The position numbers were made by a program, and so were the translations under genes. From positions 1 to 64,000 of the forward strand of contig DEMD01000003.1 of assembly GCA_002354735.1 (NCBI GenBank): a stretch of 64,000 nucleotides of DNA, read 5' to 3'. The notes under the pieces were generated by a model. That model did not search any database. It was not told the origin of the DNA and worked only from the letters and a program-made list of their open reading frames with translations. Of the stretch, positions 35,894 through 45,634 are shown piece after piece. Within the stretch, counting starts at the first letter, position 1, and every line of letters starts with the position of its first letter. The stretch comes from Gammaproteobacteria bacterium UBA2679 (GTDB lineage: Bacteria; Pseudomonadota; Gammaproteobacteria; Pseudomonadales; Oleiphilaceae).

Positions 35894-36508
35894 TCAGACG
35901 GGCTGACTGCGCTCATCCAGAACCTGGTCGATCAAGCCATATTCTACCGCAGCGTCAGCACTCATAAAGCGGTCACGGTCGGTATCTTTGGCAATTTGCT
36001 CAATACTCTGGCCCGTATGCTTAGCAAGAATACCATTCAACTTATCCCGTAGACTCAGGATTTCCTTGGTATGGATTTCAATATCAGAGGCCTGCCCCTG
36101 AAAGCCACCAAGCGGCTGGTGAATCATCATTCTGGAGTTCGGCAGTGCGAAACGCTTACCTTTGGCACCACCAGCCAGAAGAAATGCTCCCATACTGGCC
36201 GCCTGACCCATGCACATGGTCGACACATCGGGCTTGATGAACTGCATGGTGTCGTAAATTGACATACCCGCGGTGACGACGCCGCCTGGAGAATTGATAT
36301 ACAGGTGAATATCCTTGTCCGGATTTTCACTTTCGAGAAAAAGTAGTTGGGCCACGATAAGATTTGCCATGTGGTCTTCAACCTGACCGACAAGAAAGAT
36401 GATTCTCTCTTTCAGGAGTCTTGAAAAGATATCGTACGAACGCTCACCACGAGCACTTTGCTCAACAACGATAGGTACGAGGGCGTTCATTGGATCTGAC
36501 ATAGTCAT
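35894..36508 (-). CDS. clpP: ATP-dependent Clp protease proteolytic subunit
   Basis: A 204-residue serine protease forming the 14-subunit ClpP barrel. It carries YINSPGG, the catalytic Ser in [11 protein letters not shown], the catalytic His in MMIHQPLGG, and the Asp in [10 protein letters not shown] short N-terminal propeptide is expected. Upstream is trigger factor, downstream clpX. A promoter candidate precedes it. Confidence 0.98.
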   Translation of the reverse strand: MTMSDPMNALVPIVVEQSARGERSYDIFSRLLKERIIFLVGQVEDHMANLIVAQLLFLESENPDKDIHLYINSPGGVVTAGMSIYDTMQFIKPDVSTMCMGQAASMGAFLLAGGAKGKRFALPNSRMMIHQPLGGFQGQASDIEIHTKEILSLRDKLNGILAKHTGQSIEQIAKDTDRDRFMSADAAVEYGLIDQVLDERSQPV

Positions 36509-36600
36509 TCAACAGGTTCCGATTGAAGGTGAAAGCGGAGTCAGCTAGTTCGACGATTTAAGATACGTCGGCGTTGGCCGATACGGCTTTTTCAAAGACT

Positions 36601-36628
36601 AGATAAAAATGCCACGAAGCGCAATCAA
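36601..36628 (-). promoter_or_regulatory. Candidate promoter of clpP
   Basis: TTGATT (36623-36628) and TTATCT (36601-36606) on the minus strand with a 16-base spacer, about 95 bases upstream of the clpP start. No sigma-32 consensus was recognised. Confidence 0.45.
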
Positions 36629-36753
36629 AGTCAGGGCCGTCAGGCCCTGTAGAGAAGCATAACTATAATACACTAGATGCCCTGAAACGGGCCGGCGAGA
36701 CGCCTGACAGCCGGGAGCAGACCGAATGGTTTACCCCCAGCCGTAACGGAAGC

Positions 36754-38115
36754 TTAATCTTCTGAAGCGGCTTCAGTCGGGCTATCAGCCGACTCATCGG
36801 CCTTGCCACGTGCAGGCTCATCCTTGCGGATCGCTTCCTGATAGCTCACCTGGGCATCTTCTACCTTGGCGTTATCCATGATGTGTTTCACCACGAGATC
36901 TTCCATCACCACAGATTCGACCTGAGCACGCTGCTCTGCATTCGACTTGTAGTACTTGATGAACTCTTCTGGCTCCTGATAAGAGGCAGCCATATTTGTA
37001 ATCTTCTCATCAACCAGATCGTCGCTAGCCTTGATACCCTGATCCTTGACGATCTGGGCGAAGATAAGACCAGTCTTCACACGCTTCTCTGCCTGATCTT
37101 TGAATAGCTCGGCCGGCAGTTGACTGGCCTGGATCTGCCCGCCACCACCGAAGCGCTGTACGGCATCTTCACGCAGGCGATCGATCTCCTGGTTGACCAG
37201 AGCGCTCGGCACCGCAAACTCGTTATGTTCAATCAGCTGATGAACAATACTGTTCTTCAATCTGTTTTCGATCGCCTGATCGCCTTCGCGCTGCATGTTG
37301 CGCTTGACCTCGGCACGGAAAGCTTCTTCCCCACCTTCGGAAACGCCGTACTGCGCAAAGAATTCGTCGTTGACTTCAGCCAGCTGCTGCGATTCAACCG
37401 TGTGTACCTTTACTTCGAACTGGGCAGCTTTGCCTTTAAGGTTTTCAGCGTGATAGGCCTCGGGGAACTGGAGCTCCAGTGTTTTCTCATCGCCTTCCGA
37501 CAGGCCAATGAGACCTTCCTCAAAACCAGGAATCATGCGCTTGGCGCCTAAGATGATCTCCTGCTTCTCGGCTGTACCGCCTTCAAAAGCTTCGCCGTCG
37601 ACTATGCCTTTGTAGTCGATGATTACACGGTCACCGTCTTCGGCAGGGCCCTTTTTGGTTTCCCAATTCGCGCTCTGCTTGCGCAGTGTCTCGATCATGG
37701 TGTCGATGTCGGCATCAGACACTTCTGTGGTTTCACGCTGTAGCGAAATCTTGTCGAGGTTCTTGATCTCGATTTCCGGATACACTTCGAACACAGCCAC
37801 GAACTTGAGGTCTTCTCCGGACTTCAGGTTCAGGGGTTCAAACTTTGGACGACCAGCAGGATTGATGGACTCTTTCTGCAGCGCAGCAATATAAGAGTCG
37901 CGCATAACTTCGCCGACCACTTCCTGTCTCACAGACGGCTCAAAACGTCCCTTGATCACGGACATAGGCACCTTGCCAGGACGGAAGCCATTGATTTTAG
38001 CTGATCCGGCGGCTTTCTGGAGTCGCTTGTTGACTTCAGACTCGACAGTGGCCGAGGGCACGTCGATGGTCATGCGGCGTTCGATTGGGGAAGTTGATTC
38101 TACTGAGATCTGCAT
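36754..38115 (-). CDS. tig: Trigger factor
   Basis: Ribosome-bound chaperone of 453 residues. The N-terminal ribosome-binding domain has the GFRPGKVPMSVIKGRF signature. A FKBP-type prolyl isomerase domain (about 150-245, DGDRVIIDYKGIVDGEAFEGG) and a helical C-terminal domain follow. The C-terminal tail is acidic. The start at 38115 has GAGGA at proper spacing. Confidence 0.97.
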   Translation of the reverse strand: MQISVESTSPIERRMTIDVPSATVESEVNKRLQKAAGSAKINGFRPGKVPMSVIKGRFEPSVRQEVVGEVMRDSYIAALQKESINPAGRPKFEPLNLKSGEDLKFVAVFEVYPEIEIKNLDKISLQRETTEVSDADIDTMIETLRKQSANWETKKGPAEDGDRVIIDYKGIVDGEAFEGGTAEKQEIILGAKRMIPGFEEGLIGLSEGDEKTLELQFPEAYHAENLKGKAAQFEVKVHTVESQQLAEVNDEFFAQYGVSEGGEEAFRAEVKRNMQREGDQAIENRLKNSIVHQLIEHNEFAVPSALVNQEIDRLREDAVQRFGGGGQIQASQLPAELFKDQAEKRVKTGLIFAQIVKDQGIKASDDLVDEKITNMAASYQEPEEFIKYYKSNAEQRAQVESVVMEDLVVKHIMDNAKVEDAQVSYQEAIRKDEPARGKADESADSPTEAASED

Positions 38116-38351
38116 GAATGTCCTCTAAGCCTGGTCAGTACTGATTGGCTTCGGACAGCTCGCCAGGCGCGTTGTTGTAGCAATATGATCGGATATCGGG
38201 GAAATCCCCGTTTGCGGTAGTTAGTACGGTAACTGTTCAGCACGCCATCAGTATCGATGACGCTTCAGACAAGCACATGTCTGACAAAATTCGGTCTGGC
38301 AATTATCTGGCAAATAACTCGCCGGGTATTGCGGCGATTGCACTCCGACAT

Positions 38352-38436
38352 TGGTGCGAAAGGAGAGACTCGAACTCTCACGCCTCGCGGCACTGGAACC
38401 TAAATCCAGCGCGTCTACCAGTTCCGCCACTTTCGC
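38352..38436 (-). tRNA. tRNA-Leu (anticodon TAG)
   Basis: 85 bases including encoded CCA. The acceptor GCGAAAG/CTTTCGC pairs perfectly; the anticodon loop is TTTAGGT (anticodon TAG). A long variable arm marks the class II leucine type, and the T arm is GAGAG TTCGAGT CTCTC. It is 23 bases downstream of tRNA-His on the same strand. Confidence 0.97.
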
Positions 38437-38459
38437 ATGTCGTCAATTCGCAATCGAAT

Positions 38460-38536
38460 TGGGGTGGACGAAGGGTTTCGAACCCTCGACCGCAGGAATC
38501 ACAATCCTGAGCTCTACCAGCTGAGCTACGCCCACC
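38460..38536 (-). tRNA. tRNA-His (anticodon GTG)
   Basis: 77 bases including the extra 5' G(-1), discriminator C and encoded CCA, all hallmarks of tRNA-His. The anticodon loop is TTGTGAT. The T arm is GAGGG TTCGAAA CCCTT. It is co-oriented with tRNA-Leu and sits behind a strong promoter. Confidence 0.97.
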
Positions 38537-38703
38537 ATCTCCAGCATGCTGCGCCTTCCAGCCTTGACGGCCTTGCAGACTACAACCCCTTTTGCCAAGG
38601 GTGCCGAACCTTTTTTACTCGACTTTCGTTTATCTCACTCTGTCACAACAGATCTGCCGTGTGGAGCTACTTCAACTTGATTCGAGCAATATTCAGGGCC
38701 GAG

Positions 38704-38732
38704 ATATTAATAATGCCCTGCCGTGATGTCAA
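38704..38732 (-). promoter_or_regulatory. Sigma-70 promoter for tRNA-His and tRNA-Leu
   Basis: A perfect TTGACA (38727-38732, minus strand) and TAATAT (38704-38709) with a 17-base spacer. Transcription would start near 38697, about 160 bases before tRNA-His. It may continue into tig. Confidence 0.7.
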
Positions 38733-38771
38733 ACATTTGTTGTCATTCAATGCAACGAAACCCCGATTGAG

Positions 38772-38848
<77 letters not shown>

Positions 38849-38885
38849 TCATGCAATATGGTAGTACCTTTACATTGAAGCGCGG

Positions 38886-38914
38886 ATAATACGGGCTGGG
38901 GACGGCAGAATCAA
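38886..38914 (-). promoter_or_regulatory. Sigma-70 promoter for tRNA-Arg(TCT)
   Basis: TTGATT (38909-38914) and TATTAT (38886-38891) on the minus strand with a 17-base spacer. Transcription would start near 38879, about 30 bases before the tRNA. Confidence 0.65.
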
Positions 38915-39074
38915 TACAAGCGTGCTCTGCATCACAGAGACCGAGGCGCTCGCGAACCAGGCCATGCTTACCAGCACGAGCAAATTTCGCTACACTTGTG
39001 CCGCCAACACAGCCTCGAAACGCCGCCAGCCAACGCGCCGCCTTCGACAACGGATTCCCAGCCAGAGACCATTC

Positions 39075-40004
39075 ATGCCGACCGAGAACAAGTCTACTAT
39101 CAGCCACGACCACCGCCCCGCAACCGAGCTCACGTTTGAGGAAGCTGTGAAGGGTGGCGCAAGACTCATACCGGGCAAGGCGATTGCAGCCGGAATTCGA
39201 GCCGAAGTGAAGCGGGCCGTGGATGAAAGATCGAAGAACGGCCTGCGCGCACCGGGGCTCGCTGTCATTCTCGTAGGTGAAGATCCTGCATCGGCCGTAT
39301 ATGTAAGTCACAAGACCAAAGCCTGTGAAGAAGTCGGTGTGATGTCCCGCCGCTGCGTCCTGCCGTCAGATGCATCACAAGCCGCACTCGAATCGCTGAT
39401 CGACGAACTCAACGCTGATAGCGAAATCGATGGCATCCTGCTGCAACTCCCTCTGCCTGGGCATCTGGAAGCCCCACCACTGCTCGAACGCATCAACCCT
39501 GCGAAAGACGTGGACGGTTTCCACCCCTATAACATCGGACGGCTGGCACAGCGCATGCCGGCCCTCAGACCTTGCACGCCCAAGGGCATCATTACCTTGC
39601 TACAAAAAAGTGGAATCGATCCCAAGGGCAAGGATACCGTAATAGTCGGCGCATCGAATATCGTCGGTCGCCCCATGGCACTGGAGATGCTGCTGGTCGG
39701 CAGCACGGTGACGGTCACCCACAAGTTCACCAGCAATCTGGCTCACAAGGTGGCGATGGCGGATATTCTTATTGTGGCGGTTGGCATCCCGGGACTGGTA
39801 AAGGGCGAGTGGATCAAGCCAGGCGCTGTAGTCATTGATGTAGGCATCAACCGACTGGAGTGCGGCAGACTATGCGGCGATGTGGAATTCGACGCCGCCG
39901 CACAGCGTGCTTCGCTTATCACGCCTGTGCCGGGCGGCGTGGGCCCCATGACGGTAGCTACACTGCTCGAGAATACCCTACTCGCGGCGACGCTTAATCC
40001 TTAA
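39075..40004 (+). CDS. folD: Bifunctional methylenetetrahydrofolate dehydrogenase/cyclohydrolase
   Basis: Interconverts methylene-, methenyl- and formyl-tetrahydrofolate for one-carbon metabolism. The 309 residues include the catalytic [11 protein letters not shown] (Tyr and Lys), [11 protein letters not shown], and [13 protein letters not shown]. The NADP fold [18 protein letters not shown] and [15 protein letters not shown] follow. The ATG at 39075 was chosen because the frame upstream (to 38922) is unlike FolD. The N-terminus is still about 20 residues longer than E. coli FolD. Its last 11 bases overlap the convergent cysS. Confidence 0.97.
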   Translation: MPTENKSTISHDHRPATELTFEEAVKGGARLIPGKAIAAGIRAEVKRAVDERSKNGLRAPGLAVILVGEDPASAVYVSHKTKACEEVGVMSRRCVLPSDASQAALESLIDELNADSEIDGILLQLPLPGHLEAPPLLERINPAKDVDGFHPYNIGRLAQRMPALRPCTPKGIITLLQKSGIDPKGKDTVIVGASNIVGRPMALEMLLVGSTVTVTHKFTSNLAHKVAMADILIVAVGIPGLVKGEWIKPGAVVIDVGINRLECGRLCGDVEFDAAAQRASLITPVPGGVGPMTVATLLENTLLAATLNP

Positions 40005-41496
40005 TAGGACCGGACGGCTCGACGCGCTGCCAGCTGGTACCATCGCGGGTGTCTCTGAGTTTGACACCACGCGCCAACAGGTGATCCCGCACCCTGTCCG
40101 ACTCGGCATAATCACCGGCTAGCTTCGCCTGCTTCCGTTGCTCGATGAGCTGCTCTATCTCATCCTCGCCCAGCGCCGAATCAGCCGTTTTTGGCGACCA
40201 GAGGAAATAGGCTTCCGGATCCTGTTCGAGCAAACCAAGTCGCGAGCCAAGCGCTTTCAAGGTCGCCAGCTGTTCGCCTGGCGGCTCTGCTGTGCGAATG
40301 CGCTTGTTGAGCTCTTTAGCAGCAGTGAAAAGCACGGCTACCGCTCCGGCAGTATTGAAATCATCGTTCATGGCTGCATCGAAGGCCGCTACAAGATCCT
40401 CGTCCAGCACCTCGGCTTTCGCCCCCTCCTGGCCAGACGCATCACGTAAAGCCTGATATAGTCGATCGAGCCCCTGTCGCGCCTCTGCAAGCCCCTGCTC
40501 CGAATAATCGATAGCACTTCTATAGTGGCTCGAAACCAGAAAGAAGCGCAGCACTTCGGGCTGATACTTTTCGAGTATTTCGCGGATGGTGAAGAAGTTA
40601 CCCAATGACTTGGACATCTTCTCCTTGTTCACCCGGACGGCTCCGGCATGCATCCAGAAATTGGCGAATTGCTTGCCGGATGCACACTCTGACTGTGCGA
40701 TTTCATTTTCGTGGTGCGGGAACTTGAGATCCGGACCACCGCCATGGATGTCGAAAGATTCTCCAAGCTCGTCGAAAGACATTGCCGAACATTCGATGTG
40801 CCATCCAGGCCTGCCCTGCCCCCACGGCGATTCCCAGCTCAGTGGCGGCGCTCCGCTACTGCCCGCATCAGACTCTGATACCGCCTTCCAGAGCACGAAG
40901 TCTGCAGGATGACGCTTGGCCTCGTTGACCTCGACCCTTGCGCCCGCGACTGACTCCTCGATTTTACGCCGGTTCAGCTTACCGTATTCCGGGAAGGCCT
41001 CGATGGAGAAATACACATCGCCATTATCGGCATGATAGGCAGCATGCTGTGAAATCAGGCGCTGAATCAGCTTGATGATTCCGCCGATATGACTAGTGGC
41101 CCGTGGTTCGGCATCGGGAGGCAGAACTCCCAATGCGCGCTCATCCTGATGCATGGCATCGATGAACCGATCAGTCAGGGCCACGGGGTCTTCGCCGTTC
41201 TCCGCCGCACGCTTCAGAATCTTGTCGTCGACGTCGGTGATATTGCGCACGTACTTGAGCTGGTAGCCTAGCGCCCGCAGATGACGGGTTATGACATCGA
41301 AAGCCACCATGACGCGTCCGTGGCCGATGTGGCAGTAGTCATAGACGGTCATCCCGCAGACATACATGCCTACGGTGGCGCCGTCGCCGCTATCCGCAGC
41401 ATGCAGAGGTTCGAACAGCCGCTTCTGACCACTCATTGTGTCGTGAATGAACAGTCTTCCCGGCGCCGGCCCGACGCTTGTGTTAGCCGTTGTCAT
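39994..41496 (-). CDS. cysS: Cysteinyl-tRNA synthetase
   Basis: A class I synthetase of 500 residues. [17 protein letters not shown] holds the first zinc Cys and the HIGH motif. WHIECSAM and [10 protein letters not shown] supply further zinc and substrate residues, and [11 protein letters not shown] is the KMSKS loop. The start at 41496 has GGAGGT just upstream and lies inside the end of glnS (14-base overlap), so the two synthetases are translationally coupled. Confidence 0.97.
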   Translation of the reverse strand: MTTANTSVGPAPGRLFIHDTMSGQKRLFEPLHAADSGDGATVGMYVCGMTVYDYCHIGHGRVMVAFDVITRHLRALGYQLKYVRNITDVDDKILKRAAENGEDPVALTDRFIDAMHQDERALGVLPPDAEPRATSHIGGIIKLIQRLISQHAAYHADNGDVYFSIEAFPEYGKLNRRKIEESVAGARVEVNEAKRHPADFVLWKAVSESDAGSSGAPPLSWESPWGQGRPGWHIECSAMSFDELGESFDIHGGGPDLKFPHHENEIAQSECASGKQFANFWMHAGAVRVNKEKMSKSLGNFFTIREILEKYQPEVLRFFLVSSHYRSAIDYSEQGLAEARQGLDRLYQALRDASGQEGAKAEVLDEDLVAAFDAAMNDDFNTAGAVAVLFTAAKELNKRIRTAEPPGEQLATLKALGSRLGLLEQDPEAYFLWSPKTADSALGEDEIEQLIEQRKQAKLAGDYAESDRVRDHLLARGVKLRDTRDGTSWQRVEPSGPIKD

Positions 41497-43276
41497 CCGC
41501 ACCTCCAGCCCAGGTGTCACGGAGTGCGACTGTTCTGTAGTAAACACCGGGCGCCTGCGGCCCCGCTGCTATGAAATAGCCGGTACGCTCGAACTGAAGT
41601 GGAAAACCACCACCATCCTGCGCCAGTGAGGCTTCACCCAGCGCGCCCTCGACGATTTGCAGCGAGTTAGGGTTGAGACCTTCCAGGAAGTCGACATCCT
41701 TATTGGCTTCAGGCAAGGGCTCACTGAACAATCTATCGTACAGATGCAGGGTCAGCGGCACCGCATGGGCGGCCGACACCCAGTGGATGACCCCTTTCAC
41801 TTTCCGATCTTCGGGATCACGGCCCAGCGTTTTGTCGTCATATTCGCAGTGGAGCTCAGTTATTTTCCCAGCAGCATCTTTCACACAATCCACGCAGCGA
41901 ATGACATAGGCGTTGCGTAAGCGCACTTCCTTGCCAAGAACAAGACGTTTGAACTTCTTGTTGGCTTCTTCGCGGAAATCGTCTGCCTCGATATAGATTT
42001 CTCTGGAGAACGGCACTGTCCGTGTACCAAAATCCGGATTTTGCGGATGCCTTGCCGCATCGAGCGTCTCAGTTTGACCCTCAGGGTAATTGGTGATGAT
42101 CACCTTGAGCGGATCCTGCACACACATGGCCCTTGGCGCGCGCTCGTTGAGATCTTCACGCACAGCGAATTCCAGAGTGGACACATCGACCACTGCGTCG
42201 CTACGTGTCACCCCAATCATGCGACAGAAGTGATTGAGTGCTTTCGCGGTGAAACCTCGGGCGCGCATGCCAGCGATCGTCGGCATGCGTGGATCAGCCC
42301 AGCCGTTCACAATGTTCTCGTCAACCAGTCGCTTGAGCTTTCGCTTGCTGAGCACCGTGTAATTGAGATTCAGGCGGGCGAACTCGATTTGCACCGGCAG
42401 TGCTGGCACATCCGGGGCGCCGAGCGTCGCGAAGTCGACTTCCCGCATTACCCAGTCATACAGCGGCCGATGATCTTCGAACTCCAGAGTGCACAGACTA
42501 TGGCTGATACCTTCGAGCGCATCGCTGATGGGGTGCGTGAAATCGTACATCGGGAAAATAGGCCAGATCGCGCCGGTCTGATGATGCTCGGTTCTGCGAA
42601 TCCGATACAGGATGGGGTCGCGCATATTGATATTCGGCGACGCCATATCGATCTTTGCTCGCAGCGTATGCTGACCATCTTCGAATTCGCCGTTTCGCAT
42701 GGCCTCGAACAGCTTGACGTTCTCCTCAACGGAGCGGTCGCGATATGGGCTATTCTGACCAGGCGAGGTCAGGGTGCCGCGAGTCTGAGTCATCTCCTCA
42801 GGCGTCAGACTGCAAACAAAGGCGAGGCCCTTGTTGATCAGCTGTCGCGCTGCCTGATAAATCTCTTCGAAATAACTTGAAGCGAAACGCTCCACACCGA
42901 AACTGGGCAGATCGGCGAGCTGCTTGGCCTTGCCGTCCTCATTCAGCAACCAGAGCACGTCTTCGCGGATCGCGTCAATGTAGGTCTGCTCTTCCTTCTC
43001 GGGATTGGTATCATCGAAGCGCAGATTCATGGCGGCACCGTCGCCCCGCTCCGCCACACTGTAGTTCAGGCAAATGGACTTGGCATGACCCAGGTGGAGA
43101 AAACCGTTGGGCTCGGGCGGAAAGCGTGTGCGCAGGGCGGATGGATCCAGCCCCTCGGAAAGCGCCTTGTCCACTCTGGCAAGGATGAAATTATGCACAT
43201 CAGCGTGCCGCTTTTCGGTATTGGACTCGCTATCTGCCGCGCCTGTGGGCGTGCCGCTAGCACTGGAATCTGCCAT
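41483..43276 (-). CDS. glnS: Glutaminyl-tRNA synthetase
   Basis: A class I synthetase of 597 residues. It has RFPPEPNGFLHLGHAKS (HIGH equivalent), FDDTNPEKE, VLSKRKL (KMSKS equivalent), and C-terminal anticodon-binding beta-barrels. The frame extends to a TTG at 43291, but the ATG at 43276 is preferred. Its presence implies that Gln-tRNA is made directly. It heads the glnS-cysS operon, divergent from ppiB. Confidence 0.97.
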   Translation of the reverse strand: MADSSASGTPTGAADSESNTEKRHADVHNFILARVDKALSEGLDPSALRTRFPPEPNGFLHLGHAKSICLNYSVAERGDGAAMNLRFDDTNPEKEEQTYIDAIREDVLWLLNEDGKAKQLADLPSFGVERFASSYFEEIYQAARQLINKGLAFVCSLTPEEMTQTRGTLTSPGQNSPYRDRSVEENVKLFEAMRNGEFEDGQHTLRAKIDMASPNINMRDPILYRIRRTEHHQTGAIWPIFPMYDFTHPISDALEGISHSLCTLEFEDHRPLYDWVMREVDFATLGAPDVPALPVQIEFARLNLNYTVLSKRKLKRLVDENIVNGWADPRMPTIAGMRARGFTAKALNHFCRMIGVTRSDAVVDVSTLEFAVREDLNERAPRAMCVQDPLKVIITNYPEGQTETLDAARHPQNPDFGTRTVPFSREIYIEADDFREEANKKFKRLVLGKEVRLRNAYVIRCVDCVKDAAGKITELHCEYDDKTLGRDPEDRKVKGVIHWVSAAHAVPLTLHLYDRLFSEPLPEANKDVDFLEGLNPNSLQIVEGALGEASLAQDGGGFPLQFERTGYFIAAGPQAPGVYYRTVALRDTWAGGADDNG

Positions 43277-43410
43277 GATGCTCTCTGTCAATGCTGAATG
43301 AGGATACAGAGGTGAACTCTGTGATCAAACCTGCTATTTTCCAGCAAGTTGCCTAGCTAAGCAATGGCAGACGCGTTATCCAACCCAAAGCCACACAGGA
43401 AGACTCATCA

Positions 43411-43914
43411 ATGGTCAAACTCGAAACCTCCATGGGCGATATCTACATCGAACTCAACCATGAGAAAGCGCCAAAGACAGCAGCCAATTTCGAGAAGTAT
43501 GTAAAGGACGGATTTTACGACGGCACAATCTTCCACCGTGTCATCTCCAACTTCATGGTTCAGGGCGGCGGCTTCGAGCCAGGCATGAAGACCAAGAAGA
43601 CTAAAGAACCTATCCAGAACGAAGCCGACAATGGTCTGGGCAACAAGAAAGGTACGGTCGCCATGGCTCGAACCATGGACCCACATTCCGCGAGCGCCCA
43701 GTTCTTCATCAACGTAGCCGACAATGGCTTCCTCGATCACAGCGCCAAGACTACCGAAGGCTGGGGCTATGCGGTGTTCGGTGAAGTCGTCAAGGGCATG
43801 GATGTTGTCGAGAAGATCAAGTCAGTCGAGACGACAGTCAAGGGCATGCATCAGGATGTACCTGCCGAAGACGTGATCATCAAGAAAGCCACAATCGTCG
43901 ACTCAGCCAAGTAA
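43411..43914 (+). CDS. ppiB: Cytoplasmic cyclophilin-type peptidyl-prolyl isomerase
   Basis: A 167-residue cyclophilin without a signal peptide. It contains [32 protein letters not shown] (catalytic Arg and Phe), and [13 protein letters not shown]. The length and lack of an export signal point to PpiB rather than periplasmic PpiA. It is followed 22 bases later by lpxH, the same order as in many gammaproteobacteria. Confidence 0.95.
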   Translation: MVKLETSMGDIYIELNHEKAPKTAANFEKYVKDGFYDGTIFHRVISNFMVQGGGFEPGMKTKKTKEPIQNEADNGLGNKKGTVAMARTMDPHSASAQFFINVADNGFLDHSAKTTEGWGYAVFGEVVKGMDVVEKIKSVETTVKGMHQDVPAEDVIIKKATIVDSAK

Positions 43915-43936
43915 AAGGACGCCCCTCCCGTTGGCG

Positions 43937-44698
43937 ATGAAACAGCACACCTATTTTATAAGTGACCTGCACCTGGACGAATCACGACCAGGTGTACTCC
44001 TGTTTTTCCACAGGTTCCTGGATGCGATCGAGCCGAGCGCAAGTGCACTCTATATACTGGGTGACTTTTTCGAGGCCTGGATTGGCGACGATGCGGCAGC
44101 ACCATGGCAGAACGAGATTGCGGAGCGGCTCGAGCGGCTGAGCCAGTCGGGCTGCGACATCTTCCTCATGCATGGAAACAGGGACTTCCTACTGGGCGAT
44201 GACTTTGCGAAGCGATGTGGCGGTACACTGCTGCCCGATCCATACGTCACCGACATCTATGGCCGGAAGGTCGTGCTCCTGCATGGCGACAGTCTCTGCA
44301 CCGACGACGTGCGTTACCAGAAGTTTCGCAGCCTGACACGCGATCAGGCCTGGCAGCGGACGGTACTCGCGCGTCCCGTCGAGGACAGGCTCAAACTGGC
44401 GGCGCAACTCCGAACGATGAGCCAGGCAGACAATTCGACCAAGGCCCAGGACATCATGGATGTGAATGCGGCTGCAGTGGCTGGCTGCTTCGACAGGACT
44501 GACTGCGACGTGATGATTCATGGTCACACGCACCGTCCGGCCTTGCACGCAACGCCTGGCGACGGCGCTACGCCCCGGTTACGCTATGTCCTGGGTGATT
44601 GGCATGAGCATATGCATTACATACGTGCAAACGAAGATGGCATCAGGCTGCTGCGTTTGTCTCCAGACCATCTGGCCAAGTCGGCGGGCGATCTTTGA
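43937..44698 (+). CDS. lpxH: UDP-2,3-diacylglucosamine diphosphatase
   Basis: A peripheral-membrane calcineurin-fold pyrophosphatase making lipid X in lipid A synthesis. The 253 residues carry the metal-site motifs FISDLHLDE, GDFFEAWIGDD, HGNRDFLLG, HGDSLCTDD and IHGHTHRPA. The start at 43937 (ATG) is preferred to an in-frame TTG at 43931. It follows ppiB and converges with miaE, whose 3' end is 11 bases away. Confidence 0.96.
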   Translation: MKQHTYFISDLHLDESRPGVLLFFHRFLDAIEPSASALYILGDFFEAWIGDDAAAPWQNEIAERLERLSQSGCDIFLMHGNRDFLLGDDFAKRCGGTLLPDPYVTDIYGRKVVLLHGDSLCTDDVRYQKFRSLTRDQAWQRTVLARPVEDRLKLAAQLRTMSQADNSTKAQDIMDVNAAAVAGCFDRTDCDVMIHGHTHRPALHATPGDGATPRLRYVLGDWHEHMHYIRANEDGIRLLRLSPDHLAKSAGDL

Positions 44699-44709
44699 CA
44701 GCTGTCGAA

Positions 44710-45390
44710 TCAGCCTGCCAGCAGCAGAGGTGGCCCGCTATGGAAGCGGAAAGTCTCGTCTGGCGCGATGACCAGCGTATTTTCGACTGCTCGCAGTTCG
44801 GCCAGCCGCGCCTCTAGTGAATAGCCAGCACGCGCTTCAGCCAGTTCGATGTAGTGCTTGAAATGTCGTCCCTCCGAAGCCAGCAAGCCTCGATAGAAGT
44901 CAGCCAGTTCAAGATCTGCTGGCCGACCGGTGTCGACTAGCCATGGCACGAGTGCTGCGAAGCGCTCACAGGAGCGTGCTTCAATAAAGGCGCCGACCAG
45001 CAGGGCATCGATCAGACGATGCGGTTCATCCTTGCGAATATGAGTCTTCAGAGAACTTGCGTAGCGCGAGGCCGTCTGCTGACGATCGACGATCTGCCTG
45101 GCCTGCATATGTGCAGCAACCTGCTCGAAATGACGCAGCTCTTCCCGCGCCAGCTTTGACATCCGCCGACACAACTCTGCGTCCTGCGGGTAGCGAAACA
45201 TGAGCTGCATGGCCGCCGATGCCGCCTTCTTCTCGCACTGGGCATGGTCTACAAGCAGAGCTTCCAGATTATTCACCGCCGTCTGCAGCCAGAGCGTCGG
45301 CGTAGACACGCCCAAAAAAACCTTGATATCGGCAAGCATGCTTAAGAGCTGGGCAGACAGCGCTTGATCCTGTGGAGCGTGGTATGACAC
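44710..45390 (-). CDS. miaE: tRNA-(ms2io6A37) monooxygenase MiaE
   Basis: A ferritin-like diiron hydroxylase that modifies A37 of UNN-reading tRNAs in an O2-dependent step. The 226 residues contain the diiron pattern: Glu in NLEALLVDHAQCEKKA, EELRHFEQV (E-x2-H), EARSCERFA, and SEGRHFKHYIE (E-x2-H). The GTG start at 45390 has AGGA eight bases upstream; a TTG at 45396 is too close to it. Divergent from acnB. Confidence 0.93.
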   Translation of the reverse strand: MSYHAPQDQALSAQLLSMLADIKVFLGVSTPTLWLQTAVNNLEALLVDHAQCEKKAASAAMQLMFRYPQDAELCRRMSKLAREELRHFEQVAAHMQARQIVDRQQTASRYASSLKTHIRKDEPHRLIDALLVGAFIEARSCERFAALVPWLVDTGRPADLELADFYRGLLASEGRHFKHYIELAEARAGYSLEARLAELRAVENTLVIAPDETFRFHSGPPLLLAG

Positions 45391-45527
45391 GGGCAAATTC
45401 CTGCTATTTCCTGATTCATTAGAACCTTAAAGTCTATCCGAATTCAGATTCTGGCGCCCGTGCTATCCTCAAAGCAGCCGGTTGTTGTCTCCAGGAATGG
45501 CCCTCCCCTCCCCGCCACCGGTAAAGA

Positions 45528-45556
45528 TTAACTTACGCGCACATTTCGCGTAGAAT
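45528..45556 (+). promoter_or_regulatory. Candidate promoter of acnB
   Basis: TTAACT (45528-45533) and TAGAAT (45551-45556) with a 17-base spacer. Transcription would start near 45563, downstream of the longest-frame ATG at 45557, which supports the later GTG start of acnB. Confidence 0.55.
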
Positions 45557-45634
45557 ATGCGCCCGAACTGCGCGACCACCTGCGCCAGCCGAACTATCGA
45601 CGTTCGTACTTTGTCCCGACACGAGGAAAGATCT

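Noticed and set aside
42041..42880. 279-codon plus-strand open frame
   Set aside because: Antisense shadow of glnS.
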